From assembly GCA_963545085.1 (NCBI GenBank), contig CAUUHV010000008.1:14468-78467 (forward strand): a stretch of 64,000 nucleotides of DNA, in the 5' to 3' direction. Position numbers and translations under genes: made by a program. This DNA is from Catonella sp963545085 (GTDB lineage Bacteria; Bacillota; Clostridia; Lachnospirales; Lachnospiraceae). Within the stretch, counting starts at the first letter, position 1. The number at the start of each line of letters is the position of its first letter. The notes beneath the pieces are model-generated. The model was not told where the DNA came from. It did no database searches and saw nothing but the letters and a program-made list of their open reading frames with translations. Below, one piece after another: positions 35,801 to 43,318 of this stretch.

Positions 35801-35962
35801 GCCAAGGAGAATGCTAAAATCGAAGAACTCATGAATAAGAATAAGGAAAATATTTTAAGCGATGTAATGGCAACCGATATTATTGTGGGAAACGCCGACG
35901 GCTATGTTAAAGAGTGGAATATAAACGGAGAAAAGGTAACCTTAGGCGTTAAGAAAATTTAA
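32801..35962 (+). CDS. ileS: Isoleucyl-tRNA synthetase, eukaryote-like type 2
   Basis: Charges tRNA-Ile; class I synthetase of 1,053 residues. HIGH motif within FDGPPTANGKPHIGH, the segment GWDTHGLPVEIEVEK, zinc ligands in YCPRCGTSLSSHEV, CP1 editing domain, KMSKS loop in QKMSKSKGNAVDPF, and a C-terminal anticodon region without the terminal zinc knot of type 1 enzymes. Length and the WDTHGLPVE/KMSKSKGN variants point to the IleS2 clade, which includes mupirocin-insensitive enzymes; actual sensitivity is not shown by sequence. Start ATG 32801, eight bases after AAAGAGG; a TTG six bases earlier is too close to that site. Confidence 0.95.
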   Translation: MVYKEVRADMNFVDREKAVEKFWKENRIFEKSIENKKNSPTYMFFDGPPTANGKPHIGHVETRVIKDMIPRYKTMKGYKVPRKAGWDTHGLPVEIEVEKLLGLNGKEQIEEYGMEPFIEKCKESVWKFKGMWEDFSATVGFWADMDNPYVTYHDDFIESEWWALKEIWKKDLLYKGHKIVPYCPRCGTSLSSHEVAQGYKNVKERSAVVRFKAVGEDAYFLAWTTTPWTLPSNVGLCVNPDESYVKVKAADGYAYYMAEALLDKVLGKLGNEETKAYEIIERYKGSDLERREYEPLFVCAGEAAKKQNKKGHFVVMDNYVTMSDGTGIVHIAPAFGEDDARIGRSYDLPFVQFVNEQGELTEDTPFAGKFIKDADPDVLRDLEERKLLFDAPKFEHEYPHCWRCDSPLIYYAKETWFIKMTAVRDDLLRNNDTINWIPENIGKGRFGDWLKNVQDWGLSRNRYWGTPLPAWVCECGKVHVIGSKAELKEMSDNCPDDIELHRPFIDNVTIKCPACGKEMRRVSEVIDCWFDSGAMPYAQHHYPFENKELFEEQFPADFISEAVDQTRGWFYSLLAESTLLFNKAPFKNVIVLGHVLDENGQKMSKSKGNAVDPFEALAKHGADAIRWYFYANSAPWLPNRFSDKLVTEGQSKFMSTLWNTYSFFVLYANIDGFDASKYKLEYEKLAVIDKWLLSKLNSTIKAVEENLDNYRILETAKVLLNFVDEMSNWYVRRCRSRFWAKGMEQDKINAYMTLNTALVEISKTAAPMIPFMTEEIYQNLVRSIDKSAPESIHLCDFPKADESLIDKELEDNMDKVLEIVVLGRAGRNEANIKNRQPIGNMYVNFATGKNTLPEMYIDIIKEELNVKNIEMLDDVSRFSGYIFKPQLRTLGKRFGSRLNALKEVLANVDGIKTMEELKKNGKIVLNVGGTDEELAMDDLLYEAVQVDGFETQSENGITVVLDRDLTPELIEEGFVRELISKIQTMRKEAGFEVMDKITVFAKENAKIEELMNKNKENILSDVMATDIIVGNADGYVKEWNINGEKVTLGVKKI

Positions 35963-36262
35963 CGGGAATTATTTGCGAAATATTGAATAACTGCATGGTC
36001 ACAAACCGAAAAAGTCTTATATTGCCATATCAGATTAAGAGGTTTATGACCTGTAGTGAAAATAATTTGGGCTTAAGAGCCGGTTTAATCATGCTGTTTA
36101 TAAGTTGCATTATATAAACGAATAATGAGCGGACGGAAATAAGTCATTATGAAGAATATTTCCTATGTTTGATTTAAAAACGCGAAAATACAAGTTGCTT
36201 AAAGATGGACTGCCGCGGAGATTTTGTACGGAGGCGGCTCGTTTGTGAAAAGGGAGATGACG
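35963..36262. other. Intergenic region between ileS and birA
   Basis: About 300 bp of AT-rich, non-coding sequence. It opens with GGGAATTATTTGCG, similar to the dispersed GAATTATT(C/T)ACG motif, and contains a 7-bp inverted repeat ATAATGA / TCATTAT at about 36122-36150. No convincing promoter with both boxes, RNA gene or terminator was found by eye. Confidence 0.3.
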
Positions 36263-37840
36263 GTGAATAAGACGGCGGTCGAAATTCTTGGACTTCTTGA
36301 GCAAAATAAGGGCAAATCCCTTTCGGGAGAGAAGATAGCTTCTCTCATAGGTACTACAAGAAGCGCGGTTTGGAAAAATATAAAGCTTTTAAGGGAAAGC
36401 GGTTATAGTATAGACGCGGCAAGCAACAGGGGATATGAGTTGAACGAAAACAACGATATTTTTTCCGCTTTAAGCGTTGCGGCGGAGCTTGAAAAAATAA
36501 AAGAATTTAATGATATAAGGGTTAAGTTTGATATAGAAGTGGTTGAGGAAATATCCTCAACAAATGCCGTATTAAAGGAGTCGGCAAAAAAAGGCGCTAA
36601 AGAGGGCAGGGTTTTAATAGCAAAAAAACAGACTGCGGGAAAGGGAAGGCTCGGAAGAAGTTTTTTTTCTCCTAAAAACGGACTGTATTTAAGCCTTATA
36701 TTAAGACCGGAGTTAAATTTCAGAGAGTCCATGTTTCTTACGGCTATAGCCGCCGTAGCCGTGGTGGAGGCGATTAACGAGGTGACGGGAAAAGAAGCCG
36801 GCATAAAATGGGTAAATGACGTTTATATGTCGGGGAAAAAGGTTTGCGGCATACTTACCGAGGCGGAAATAAATGTTGAAAACGGACTTTTGTCCTATGC
36901 GGTATTAGGAATAGGTATAAATCTGACTGAGCCGGAGGAGGGTTTTCCGGAGGATTTAAAGAGTATAGTAGCTTGCGTGTACGATAAGGAGGAAGCGACT
37001 AAGGGGAGTATGAACAGGCTTGCCGCCGCCATAATAGGAAATTATTTTAAGTATTATGAAAAACTTCCGAAACATGATTTTATGGAAAGCTATAAGAAAC
37101 ATCAGATACTTATAGATAAGGATATTTACGTTATAAGTCTTAATGATAAGAAGAAGGCTCATGTACTGGGCGTGGACGACGAGGCAAGACTGATTGTAGA
37201 ATATGAGGACGGAAGCGGGGAGAGGATTTCAAGCGGAGAAGTGAGTGTAAGAGAAGTAAAGGATATGAAAAATGCTCCGAAGTTCAATAAACCGTCAGCT
37301 GTTTCCGTAATTCTTTTATTTATATTGACGGTTACGGTTTTATTCGGCTGCGGTATCAATACACAGGGCGGAGCCGGAACAAAAAAAAGTGCGGCTGCAA
37401 CATTTTCGGAAACGGATGATATTTCATCTAAAGACACCTTTGTATTTGAGGTAAAAAGTACGAATTTTGTAATAGGAGAAGATCCTACCGGTAAAATAAA
37501 TGCTCTTTCCGAAAAGCATTATGAATTTGAAGCTTTAAGCTGTGCTCTTTCCGGTAAGGATATTATCTATTCATTCAGCGGATTTAATCTTACCGTTAAT
37601 AAAGAGAATGAAGAAAGTCCTTGTAGGCTTGTTTCCATTTTACTTACCGATGACAGCGTGACAACGAAGGAGGGGCTTTATATAGGAATGTCGGAGAGCG
37701 ATATGGAAAAAATTTACGGTGAGCCCGATGAGGATAATCTTTACGGCTCTTATACATACAAAAAGGGAGATACGGAGCTTAATATTTTAACCGAGGACGG
37801 GACTGTAAGCTCTATAGAGTATCGTAAGACTGATGCTTAG
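36263..37840 (+). CDS. birA: BirA biotin ligase/repressor fused in frame to a lipoprotein-like domain
   Basis: Residues 1-~330 are a complete bifunctional BirA: N-terminal winged helix (SGEKIASLIGTTRSAVWKNIKLLRESGY), biotinyl-AMP loop KQTAGKGRLGRSFF, catalytic KWVNDVYMSGKKVCGIL and a C-terminal SH3-like domain ending SGEVSVREV. No stop follows. The frame continues through a basic stretch, a hydrophobic segment (SAVSVILLFILTVTVLFGC, Cys codon at 37349-37351, lipobox-like) and ~160 residues ending in a DUF4309-like repeat (GLYIGMSESDMEKIYGEPDED). An in-frame ATG at 37265 could start a separate 191-residue lipoprotein, but has a poor ribosome site. Start GTG 36263 chosen for spacing from AGGGAG; GTG 36245 or ATG 36257 are possible. 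Confidence 0.85.
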   Translation: MNKTAVEILGLLEQNKGKSLSGEKIASLIGTTRSAVWKNIKLLRESGYSIDAASNRGYELNENNDIFSALSVAAELEKIKEFNDIRVKFDIEVVEEISSTNAVLKESAKKGAKEGRVLIAKKQTAGKGRLGRSFFSPKNGLYLSLILRPELNFRESMFLTAIAAVAVVEAINEVTGKEAGIKWVNDVYMSGKKVCGILTEAEINVENGLLSYAVLGIGINLTEPEEGFPEDLKSIVACVYDKEEATKGSMNRLAAAIIGNYFKYYEKLPKHDFMESYKKHQILIDKDIYVISLNDKKKAHVLGVDDEARLIVEYEDGSGERISSGEVSVREVKDMKNAPKFNKPSAVSVILLFILTVTVLFGCGINTQGGAGTKKSAAATFSETDDISSKDTFVFEVKSTNFVIGEDPTGKINALSEKHYEFEALSCALSGKDIIYSFSGFNLTVNKENEESPCRLVSILLTDDSVTTKEGLYIGMSESDMEKIYGEPDEDNLYGSYTYKKGDTELNILTEDGTVSSIEYRKTDA

Positions 37841-37875
37841 CTTAACAAGTCTGTAATTTAGCAGGAGGTGGCTAT

Positions 37876-38631
37876 ATGATAAAGGTAATTCTCCACGGCT
37901 GTAACGGAAGGATGGGGCAGGTGCTCGGGGAGCTTATAAAGGAAGACGCGGAGCTTGAGGTTATTGCAGGAATAGAGCCGTCGGGTGAAAGGAAAAATGA
38001 TTATCCGGTATATAAGAGCCTTAATGAGTTTGAAGGTAAGGCGGATGTTATTATAGATTTTTCCACAGCTTCCGCTATAGATGCTCTTGTAGATTATTGC
38101 GAAAAGACACACACTCCGGCGGTGCTTTGCTCTACAGGGCTTTCAAGCGAACAGCTTTTAAGGGTGAATAAGCTTTCCGAAACTTCGGCGGTGCTTCAGT
38201 CGGCCAATATGTCGCTCGGCGTAAATGTGCTTATAAAGCTTTTAAAGGATATTTCCGCTTCACTTTTTAATAACGGATTTGATATAGAAATAGTTGAAAA
38301 GCACCATAAAATGAAGCTTGATGCTCCGAGCGGAACGGCTTTAGCTCTTGCGGACGCCGCAAAGTCGGGTATTTCATCCGATATTTCTTATAATTTTAAC
38401 AGAAGTGAAGTAAGGAAAAAGAGAGATAAGGATGAAATCGGTATTTCTTCCGTCAGGGGAGGAAGTATAGTGGGTGAGCACGAGGTTATATTCGCAGGTA
38501 CGGATGAGGTTATAGAGATTAAGCACAGTGCTTATTCAAGGGCTATCTTTGCGAAAGGAGCTATAACCGCGGCTAAATTTTTAAAAGGAAAAAAATCGGG
38601 TAAGTTCGATATGTCGGACGTTGTGGGTTGA
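37876..38631 (+). CDS. dapB: 4-hydroxy-tetrahydrodipicolinate reductase
   Basis: NAD(P)H-dependent step of lysine and diaminopimelate synthesis, thus needed for peptidoglycan. 251 residues, typical length. Nucleotide-binding motif HGCNGRMGQ at the N-terminus and the signature EKHHKMKLDAPSGTAL with the catalytic His/His/Lys residues; C-terminal EIKHSAYSRAIFAKGA is also standard. Strong ribosome site GCAGGAGGTGGCTAT. It follows birA by 35 bp and overlaps the upstream edge of the transglutaminase-like gene region, so the dlt-like cassette is probably in the same transcript. Confidence 0.96.
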   Translation: MIKVILHGCNGRMGQVLGELIKEDAELEVIAGIEPSGERKNDYPVYKSLNEFEGKADVIIDFSTASAIDALVDYCEKTHTPAVLCSTGLSSEQLLRVNKLSETSAVLQSANMSLGVNVLIKLLKDISASLFNNGFDIEIVEKHHKMKLDAPSGTALALADAAKSGISSDISYNFNRSEVRKKRDKDEIGISSVRGGSIVGEHEVIFAGTDEVIEIKHSAYSRAIFAKGAITAAKFLKGKKSGKFDMSDVVG

Positions 38632-38636
38632 TAAGT

Positions 38637-40121
38637 ATGAAAATACCGAAAAAAGGACTTATAATAATTATTATGAGCCTTGCCGTACTTGCATTTTTGG
38701 CAGGAGCTGCGCTTTTTGTAAACGCTCCGATAAAGGCTTCGATAACTGTTGAGGCGGGAGAAAGAGAGCTTAAGCAGTCGGATTTTTATAAAAATGCGGG
38801 GATATACGAGCTTTTGTTAAGTCATAACATACCTTTAATAAATTGTAAACCTTTGACGGATTTAAATGAACTTACGTTAAATGTTCCGGGGCTTTATTCC
38901 GTGCAATTTTTGGTAAACGGAAAAACTCTTACTTCAATGCTTGAAGTGACTGATACCGAAGAACCGATATTGATAGTAAAAGAAGCTGTAATTGCTGCCG
39001 GTGAAAAATGCAGGGAAGAAGATTTTATAGAAGAGGTAAAAGACTCGACGGAAACCGTTTTGGAGATAAAAGGGATTTCCAAGTATAATAGAAAACGTAA
39101 GGCGGGGATTTATGAGGTAAAGATTACGGCTACCGATTTAGGCGGGAACAGGACGACCGCGAATACTCTGCTTTATGCTCTTGATGTAAAGAAAACGGTA
39201 AAGGCGGAGCTTGGAAGCGAGGATTTTCCTGCTGAAAAATTTTTAAAGTCAAAGAATTTAAAGATAAGATATAGAAATAAGTTTGATATAAAGGGTTGTC
39301 TTAACAGAGAGGGAAAATATACGGTGCCGCTTACCGTTTTAACGAAAAACGGAAAAAAGGATATTGATTTACGACTTAAGGTGGCAGATACGACTCCCCC
39401 TAAAATAATGGGTGTGAGAGATAAAAATATTTATATAGGCTCTCCTGTTTCGTATAGAAACGGGGTTTATGTAAAGGATAATCAAAAAGATGAAATAGCT
39501 TTTAAGGTAGACGCTTCCAAGGTAAATGTAAAAAAAGAGGGAGTATATACTGTTAAATATTCGGCTTCGGATAAGGCGGGGAATAAAACCGTAAAAAAGG
39601 TGAAAGTGGTTGTAATGACTTCCGATAAAAGTCATGAGGCGGAAGTCGATAAATATGTGAAAGATACTTTGAGACATCTTACTCATAAGGGAATGAGCAA
39701 TATCGAAAAATTGAGGAAGATTTTTGAATTTTGCCATGATGAGATAAGATATACGGGAATTTCCGAAAAAGGGAATGCTGTGGAGGCGGCTTACAACGGC
39801 TTCAGAACTCATACGGGGGACTGCTTCACATATTACGCAACCGCCGCCGCGCTAATAAACGGAGCGGGATTTGAGAATATAATGGTTACAAGGGATACGG
39901 AAAATACCGACCATTTTTGGAACCTTATAAAATATGACGGAAGCTGGTATCATTTTGACACCTGCCCTTTGGAGGGCGCGGGAAATTTTGTACCATTTAT
40001 GCTTTGCGATACGGATTTAGAGAAGTTTTCAAAGGAATATTCCGAAAAATATCCGAGTCATGAAGGCTACTATGACTTTAGGGAGGACGATTATCCCGAA
40101 AGAGCGGAGAAATCTTTATAA
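38637..40121 (+). CDS. Secreted/membrane-anchored transglutaminase-like protein with Ig-like domains
   Basis: 494 residues: N-terminal signal anchor (about 8-30), two or three bacterial Ig-like/cadherin-type segments (VTDTEEPILIV, VADTTPPKIMGV, KKEGVYTVKYSASDKAGNKT), then a C-terminal transglutaminase-like core. The papain-type triad is intact: Cys396 (THTGDCFTYYATA), His426 (TDHFWNLI) and Asp441 (YHFDTCP). It would act outside the membrane as a protease, peptidoglycan-modifying enzyme or acyl/amide transferase. Start: ATG 38637, five bases after the dapB stop (a TTG at 38628 is the alternative). Its stop is four bases before the adenylation gene, so a shared function with the dlt-like genes is likely. 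Confidence 0.88.
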   Translation: MKIPKKGLIIIIMSLAVLAFLAGAALFVNAPIKASITVEAGERELKQSDFYKNAGIYELLLSHNIPLINCKPLTDLNELTLNVPGLYSVQFLVNGKTLTSMLEVTDTEEPILIVKEAVIAAGEKCREEDFIEEVKDSTETVLEIKGISKYNRKRKAGIYEVKITATDLGGNRTTANTLLYALDVKKTVKAELGSEDFPAEKFLKSKNLKIRYRNKFDIKGCLNREGKYTVPLTVLTKNGKKDIDLRLKVADTTPPKIMGVRDKNIYIGSPVSYRNGVYVKDNQKDEIAFKVDASKVNVKKEGVYTVKYSASDKAGNKTVKKVKVVVMTSDKSHEAEVDKYVKDTLRHLTHKGMSNIEKLRKIFEFCHDEIRYTGISEKGNAVEAAYNGFRTHTGDCFTYYATAAALINGAGFENIMVTRDTENTDHFWNLIKYDGSWYHFDTCPLEGAGNFVPFMLCDTDLEKFSKEYSEKYPSHEGYYDFREDDYPERAEKSL

Positions 40122-40125
40122 TAGG

Positions 40126-41550
40126 ATGAAAAATATTTTTGAGTATTTAGAGGAAAATGCTGTAAAACATCCGTGTAAAATGGCTTATTTTGATGATGAA
40201 GTTTGTTATACATGGGAGAAAATAAGGGAGTCTTCATATAGAATATCTTCCGGGCTTATAAAGGAATTGGGGCTTAAGGACAGAGAGCGTCCGATAGCAT
40301 TGGCACTTAAAAAGTCGCCTATAGCGGTGGCGGCTCTTTTTGCCGTAATGCTTTCGGGCAGATTTTATGTTTTTTTAGATGATAATCTGCCGGAGGAAAG
40401 GCTTGAGACAATCATTAAAATAATAAATCCGATTAAGATAATTGATGACGATTATCTGAAAAAGCTTTCGGAAGTTGAAACAGATGTTTCTCTTATAGAA
40501 GAAGCTATGAGTTTGTTTAATCCGGAGGATACGGCTTATATAACGTTTACATCGAGTACAACCGGCGCTCCGAAAGGAGTGGAAACAAGCTTTTCATCCG
40601 TTTTCAGATATATAGAAGGACTTATAGAGGTGCTTCCGTTTAATAAAAATACCGTAACGGCAAATCAGGCGCCGTTTTATTTTGATGCCTGTCTTAAAGA
40701 TATATATACGGCTCTTGTTACCGGCGGAGGCTCTTATCTTTGTAAAAGAGAGTTTTTTTCCGAACCGTCAAGGCTTATAAAGGCTTTGATAAAAAACGGA
40801 ATCAATACTCTGACATGGACATCGTCCGCATATTCTATTATGGAGACTTTCAACGCTTTTTGCGGAGAAGATATTAAGGGATGGGCGGAATCGGTAAGAC
40901 TCATAACTTTCGGTAGTGAGGTAATGAGAGCTAAAACACTTAATTATCTTAGAAAATGTTTTAAGAACTCTAAAATTTTTCAGCTTTACGGACCTACGGA
41001 AGCTACAGGGATGAGCACATTTTATGAGGTTAGAAAGTATTTTAAGGACGGAGAGCGTATTCCTATAGGAAAGCCTTTTTCGGGAGTTGAAATTGAGCTT
41101 TCTACCGACGGGGAAATAGTAATTAAGGGAAACAGGCTGGCTAAGGGATATTATAAGGATAAGGAAAAAACGGAAAAGGTATTTAAGGAATACAACGGGG
41201 AACGTGCTTATTTTACCGGAGATTTAGCGTATTTTAACGAGGATAATGACCTTATATTTTCGGGAAGAAAGGACAGGGTAATAAAGAGAGCGGGATATAT
41301 GATGTCGCTTGAGTATATGGAGCTTCTTGCTGGAGAGGTTGGAGGAGTGAGCGGGACGGCGGCGTTGTATGATGAAAGTAAGGACAGGATAACGCTTTTC
41401 TATGAAGGAGAAGCGGAGAAGGGGGCAATAAGAGAATTTCTCGGGCTTAAGTTTCCGAAAGGGGTGCTGCCGGGAAGAATAGAGAAGGTGAAGAAAATTC
41501 CTAAACTGGCGAACGGCAAGACGGATTTCGGTGAGCTGAGGGGATTATGA
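40126..41550 (+). CDS. AMP-forming adenylation enzyme, DltA-like
   Basis: 474 residues of the ANL superfamily; activates a carboxylic or amino acid as adenylate and loads it on a carrier protein. Core motifs: phosphate loop ITFTSSTTGAPKG (a TSGSTG variant), QLYGPTEATG, YFTGDLAYF, SGRKDRVIKRAGY, and catalytic lysine in LANGKTDFGEL. The order and size resemble DltA (D-Ala--carrier ligase), but the region after GRKDRVIK (MMSLEYMELL) differs from DltA, so the substrate may not be D-alanine. A longer frame reaches back to 40060 inside the previous gene; ATG 40126, just after that stop, is chosen, with GGAG some distance upstream. Confidence 0.85.
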   Translation: MKNIFEYLEENAVKHPCKMAYFDDEVCYTWEKIRESSYRISSGLIKELGLKDRERPIALALKKSPIAVAALFAVMLSGRFYVFLDDNLPEERLETIIKIINPIKIIDDDYLKKLSEVETDVSLIEEAMSLFNPEDTAYITFTSSTTGAPKGVETSFSSVFRYIEGLIEVLPFNKNTVTANQAPFYFDACLKDIYTALVTGGGSYLCKREFFSEPSRLIKALIKNGINTLTWTSSAYSIMETFNAFCGEDIKGWAESVRLITFGSEVMRAKTLNYLRKCFKNSKIFQLYGPTEATGMSTFYEVRKYFKDGERIPIGKPFSGVEIELSTDGEIVIKGNRLAKGYYKDKEKTEKVFKEYNGERAYFTGDLAYFNEDNDLIFSGRKDRVIKRAGYMMSLEYMELLAGEVGGVSGTAALYDESKDRITLFYEGEAEKGAIREFLGLKFPKGVLPGRIEKVKKIPKLANGKTDFGELRGL

Positions 41551-41563
41551 AAGGAATAAATAT

Positions 41564-41782
41564 ATGGACAGGCTTATAGAGATTTTAACGGAAATAAATG
41601 ACGAGTATGATTACATGGCGGAAACAGAGCTTGTTTCCGGGAGAAAGCTTGACTCATTTGATTTGGTGGGACTTATAACTGAGATAAGGAAGGAATACGG
41701 GGTGAGTATTCCGGTTAAGGAGATAACGGCGGAAAATTTTGACAGCGCCGAAAGGATTTTAAAGCTTATAAACAGGCTTTAG
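41564..41782 (+). CDS. Acyl carrier protein, DltC-like
   Basis: 72-residue carrier with the phosphopantetheine serine at position 31 in the LDSFDLVGLI motif, in the middle of a four-helix-type sequence. Size and position directly after the adenylation enzyme (13-bp gap) identify it as that enzyme's partner; FabD/FabF-type ACPs usually read DSL at the site, and DSFDLV is closer to Dlt-type carriers. ATG start with AAGGAAT upstream. Confidence 0.88.
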   Translation: MDRLIEILTEINDEYDYMAETELVSGRKLDSFDLVGLITEIRKEYGVSIPVKEITAENFDSAERILKLINRL

Positions 41783-41801
41783 GTGAGGTGAGAGGAGGAA
41801 T

Positions 41802-43226
41802 ATGCTGTTTCAGGAATATTTTTTTATATTTTTATTGCCTGTCATAGTGTTTTTATATCGAGCCCTGCCTATCAGGCTTGCAAATTTTTTTCTTACAGCC
41901 GCAGGGCTTTCTTTTTATGCCTTTTGCGGGAAAGCGGATATCTTATCGGTATGTGCGGTAAGCGTTATGACTTGGCTTTTCGGGATTTTTATAGAAAAAC
42001 CCAAAAGCCTAAGCGCCAAGAAAGCTCTGCTTGTTGCTTTTTTGCTTATTTTCGCAGGATTGTTTGTATATGTCAAAACGATGACGGAGCTTAGGATTGT
42101 CGGATTTTCTTATTATATATTAACGGCTTCGGGATATCTTATAGAGATAGCGGGAGGCAAAAGAGCCGTGTACAACCCGCTCAAAGCTATATCGGTAGTT
42201 TCATTTTTCCCGATTATGCTTCAGGGTCCTATAACTGATTTTAACGAGCTTTCTACCGGGATTGCAAAAGAAAAGAAGAAAATTGACTGCCATATTTTAA
42301 TGAATGCGATACGGCGGATTCTTTTAGGTTATTTCAAAAAGTTAATTATAGCGAATAGGCTTGCTCCGATAACTGAAATGGTTTTTAACGGAGGGAATTA
42401 TAACGGTTTTGTAGTATTTACGGGACTGTTAATATATTCTGTAAGACTTATAGCGGATTTTACGGGTGGAATTGATATAGCTATAGGAATAGCGGAGCTT
42501 CTCGGTATAAGGCTTCCCGAAAACTTCAACAAGCCGTTATTAGCGGTTTCTCTTTCCGATTTTTGGAGCAGATGGCATATTACGCTTTCAAAATGGTTTG
42601 CTTCAAATGTATTTTATCCGCTTTCGATACGGATTTCAGCAATAAAAGGAATAGAAAAACTCTCAAAATCAATGCGAAGAAAAATACCTGTGTATATGGC
42701 AGCTCTTGCAACATGGTCACTTACGGGACTTTGGCATGGAATAGGTCTCAATTTTCTTTGTTGGGGTCTTGCGAATGCAGTGATACTTATAACGTCATTT
42801 TCATTTAAGGGAAAATATGATAAATTTCATAAAAATATGAGTTTTTCAAACGGTAAACCTTACAGAATTTTTATGATGGTAAGAACCTTTGTAATAGTAA
42901 GTTTTTTAAGGAGCTTTGATTTACATAAAAGCCCTGTTGAAGCCGTTTTAAGTGTTTTTAGGGTAAGAGGAGATAATTTTTCGGATTTTATAAGCAGGGT
43001 TATGAATATTTCCGAAATGAATGTTTCAATCTTGATTTTTACAATCGTTGCGGTTGTTTGCGTGATGATATATGACAGCAAGGATAAAAAGAGTGAAAAT
43101 AATATGAGCTTAAAGTATTTTACAATCAGTCTTGTAAAAAACGCTGCGATTTTCATAATGATTGTATTATTCGGAGCTTACGGTACGGAATTTAAGATAA
43201 CTGATTTCATATATGGAAAGTTTTAG
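41802..43226 (+). CDS. MBOAT family membrane O-acyltransferase, DltB/AlgI-like
   Basis: 474 residues with about ten transmembrane helices. MBOAT signatures are present: SLSDFWSRWHITLSKWF and the active-site histidine in TGLWHGIGLNFLCWG. In dlt and alg systems this enzyme takes the acyl group from a carrier protein and passes it across the membrane. It follows the carrier gene by 19 bp. No DltD/SGNH-hydrolase or DltX gene accompanies it; the only extracytoplasmic candidate for the final transfer in this operon is the transglutaminase-like protein. The acyl acceptor is unknown. Confidence 0.9.
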   Translation: MLFQEYFFIFLLPVIVFLYRALPIRLANFFLTAAGLSFYAFCGKADILSVCAVSVMTWLFGIFIEKPKSLSAKKALLVAFLLIFAGLFVYVKTMTELRIVGFSYYILTASGYLIEIAGGKRAVYNPLKAISVVSFFPIMLQGPITDFNELSTGIAKEKKKIDCHILMNAIRRILLGYFKKLIIANRLAPITEMVFNGGNYNGFVVFTGLLIYSVRLIADFTGGIDIAIGIAELLGIRLPENFNKPLLAVSLSDFWSRWHITLSKWFASNVFYPLSIRISAIKGIEKLSKSMRRKIPVYMAALATWSLTGLWHGIGLNFLCWGLANAVILITSFSFKGKYDKFHKNMSFSNGKPYRIFMMVRTFVIVSFLRSFDLHKSPVEAVLSVFRVRGDNFSDFISRVMNISEMNVSILIFTIVAVVCVMIYDSKDKKSENNMSLKYFTISLVKNAAIFIMIVLFGAYGTEFKITDFIYGKF

Positions 43227-43318
43227 TCGGGGTACATGCTTAAAGGTATTTTACTTTTAGTAAAAATATGCTATTATCAGCGCAAGATTCAGCGGACAGT
43301 ATTATAAAAGGAAGAATA

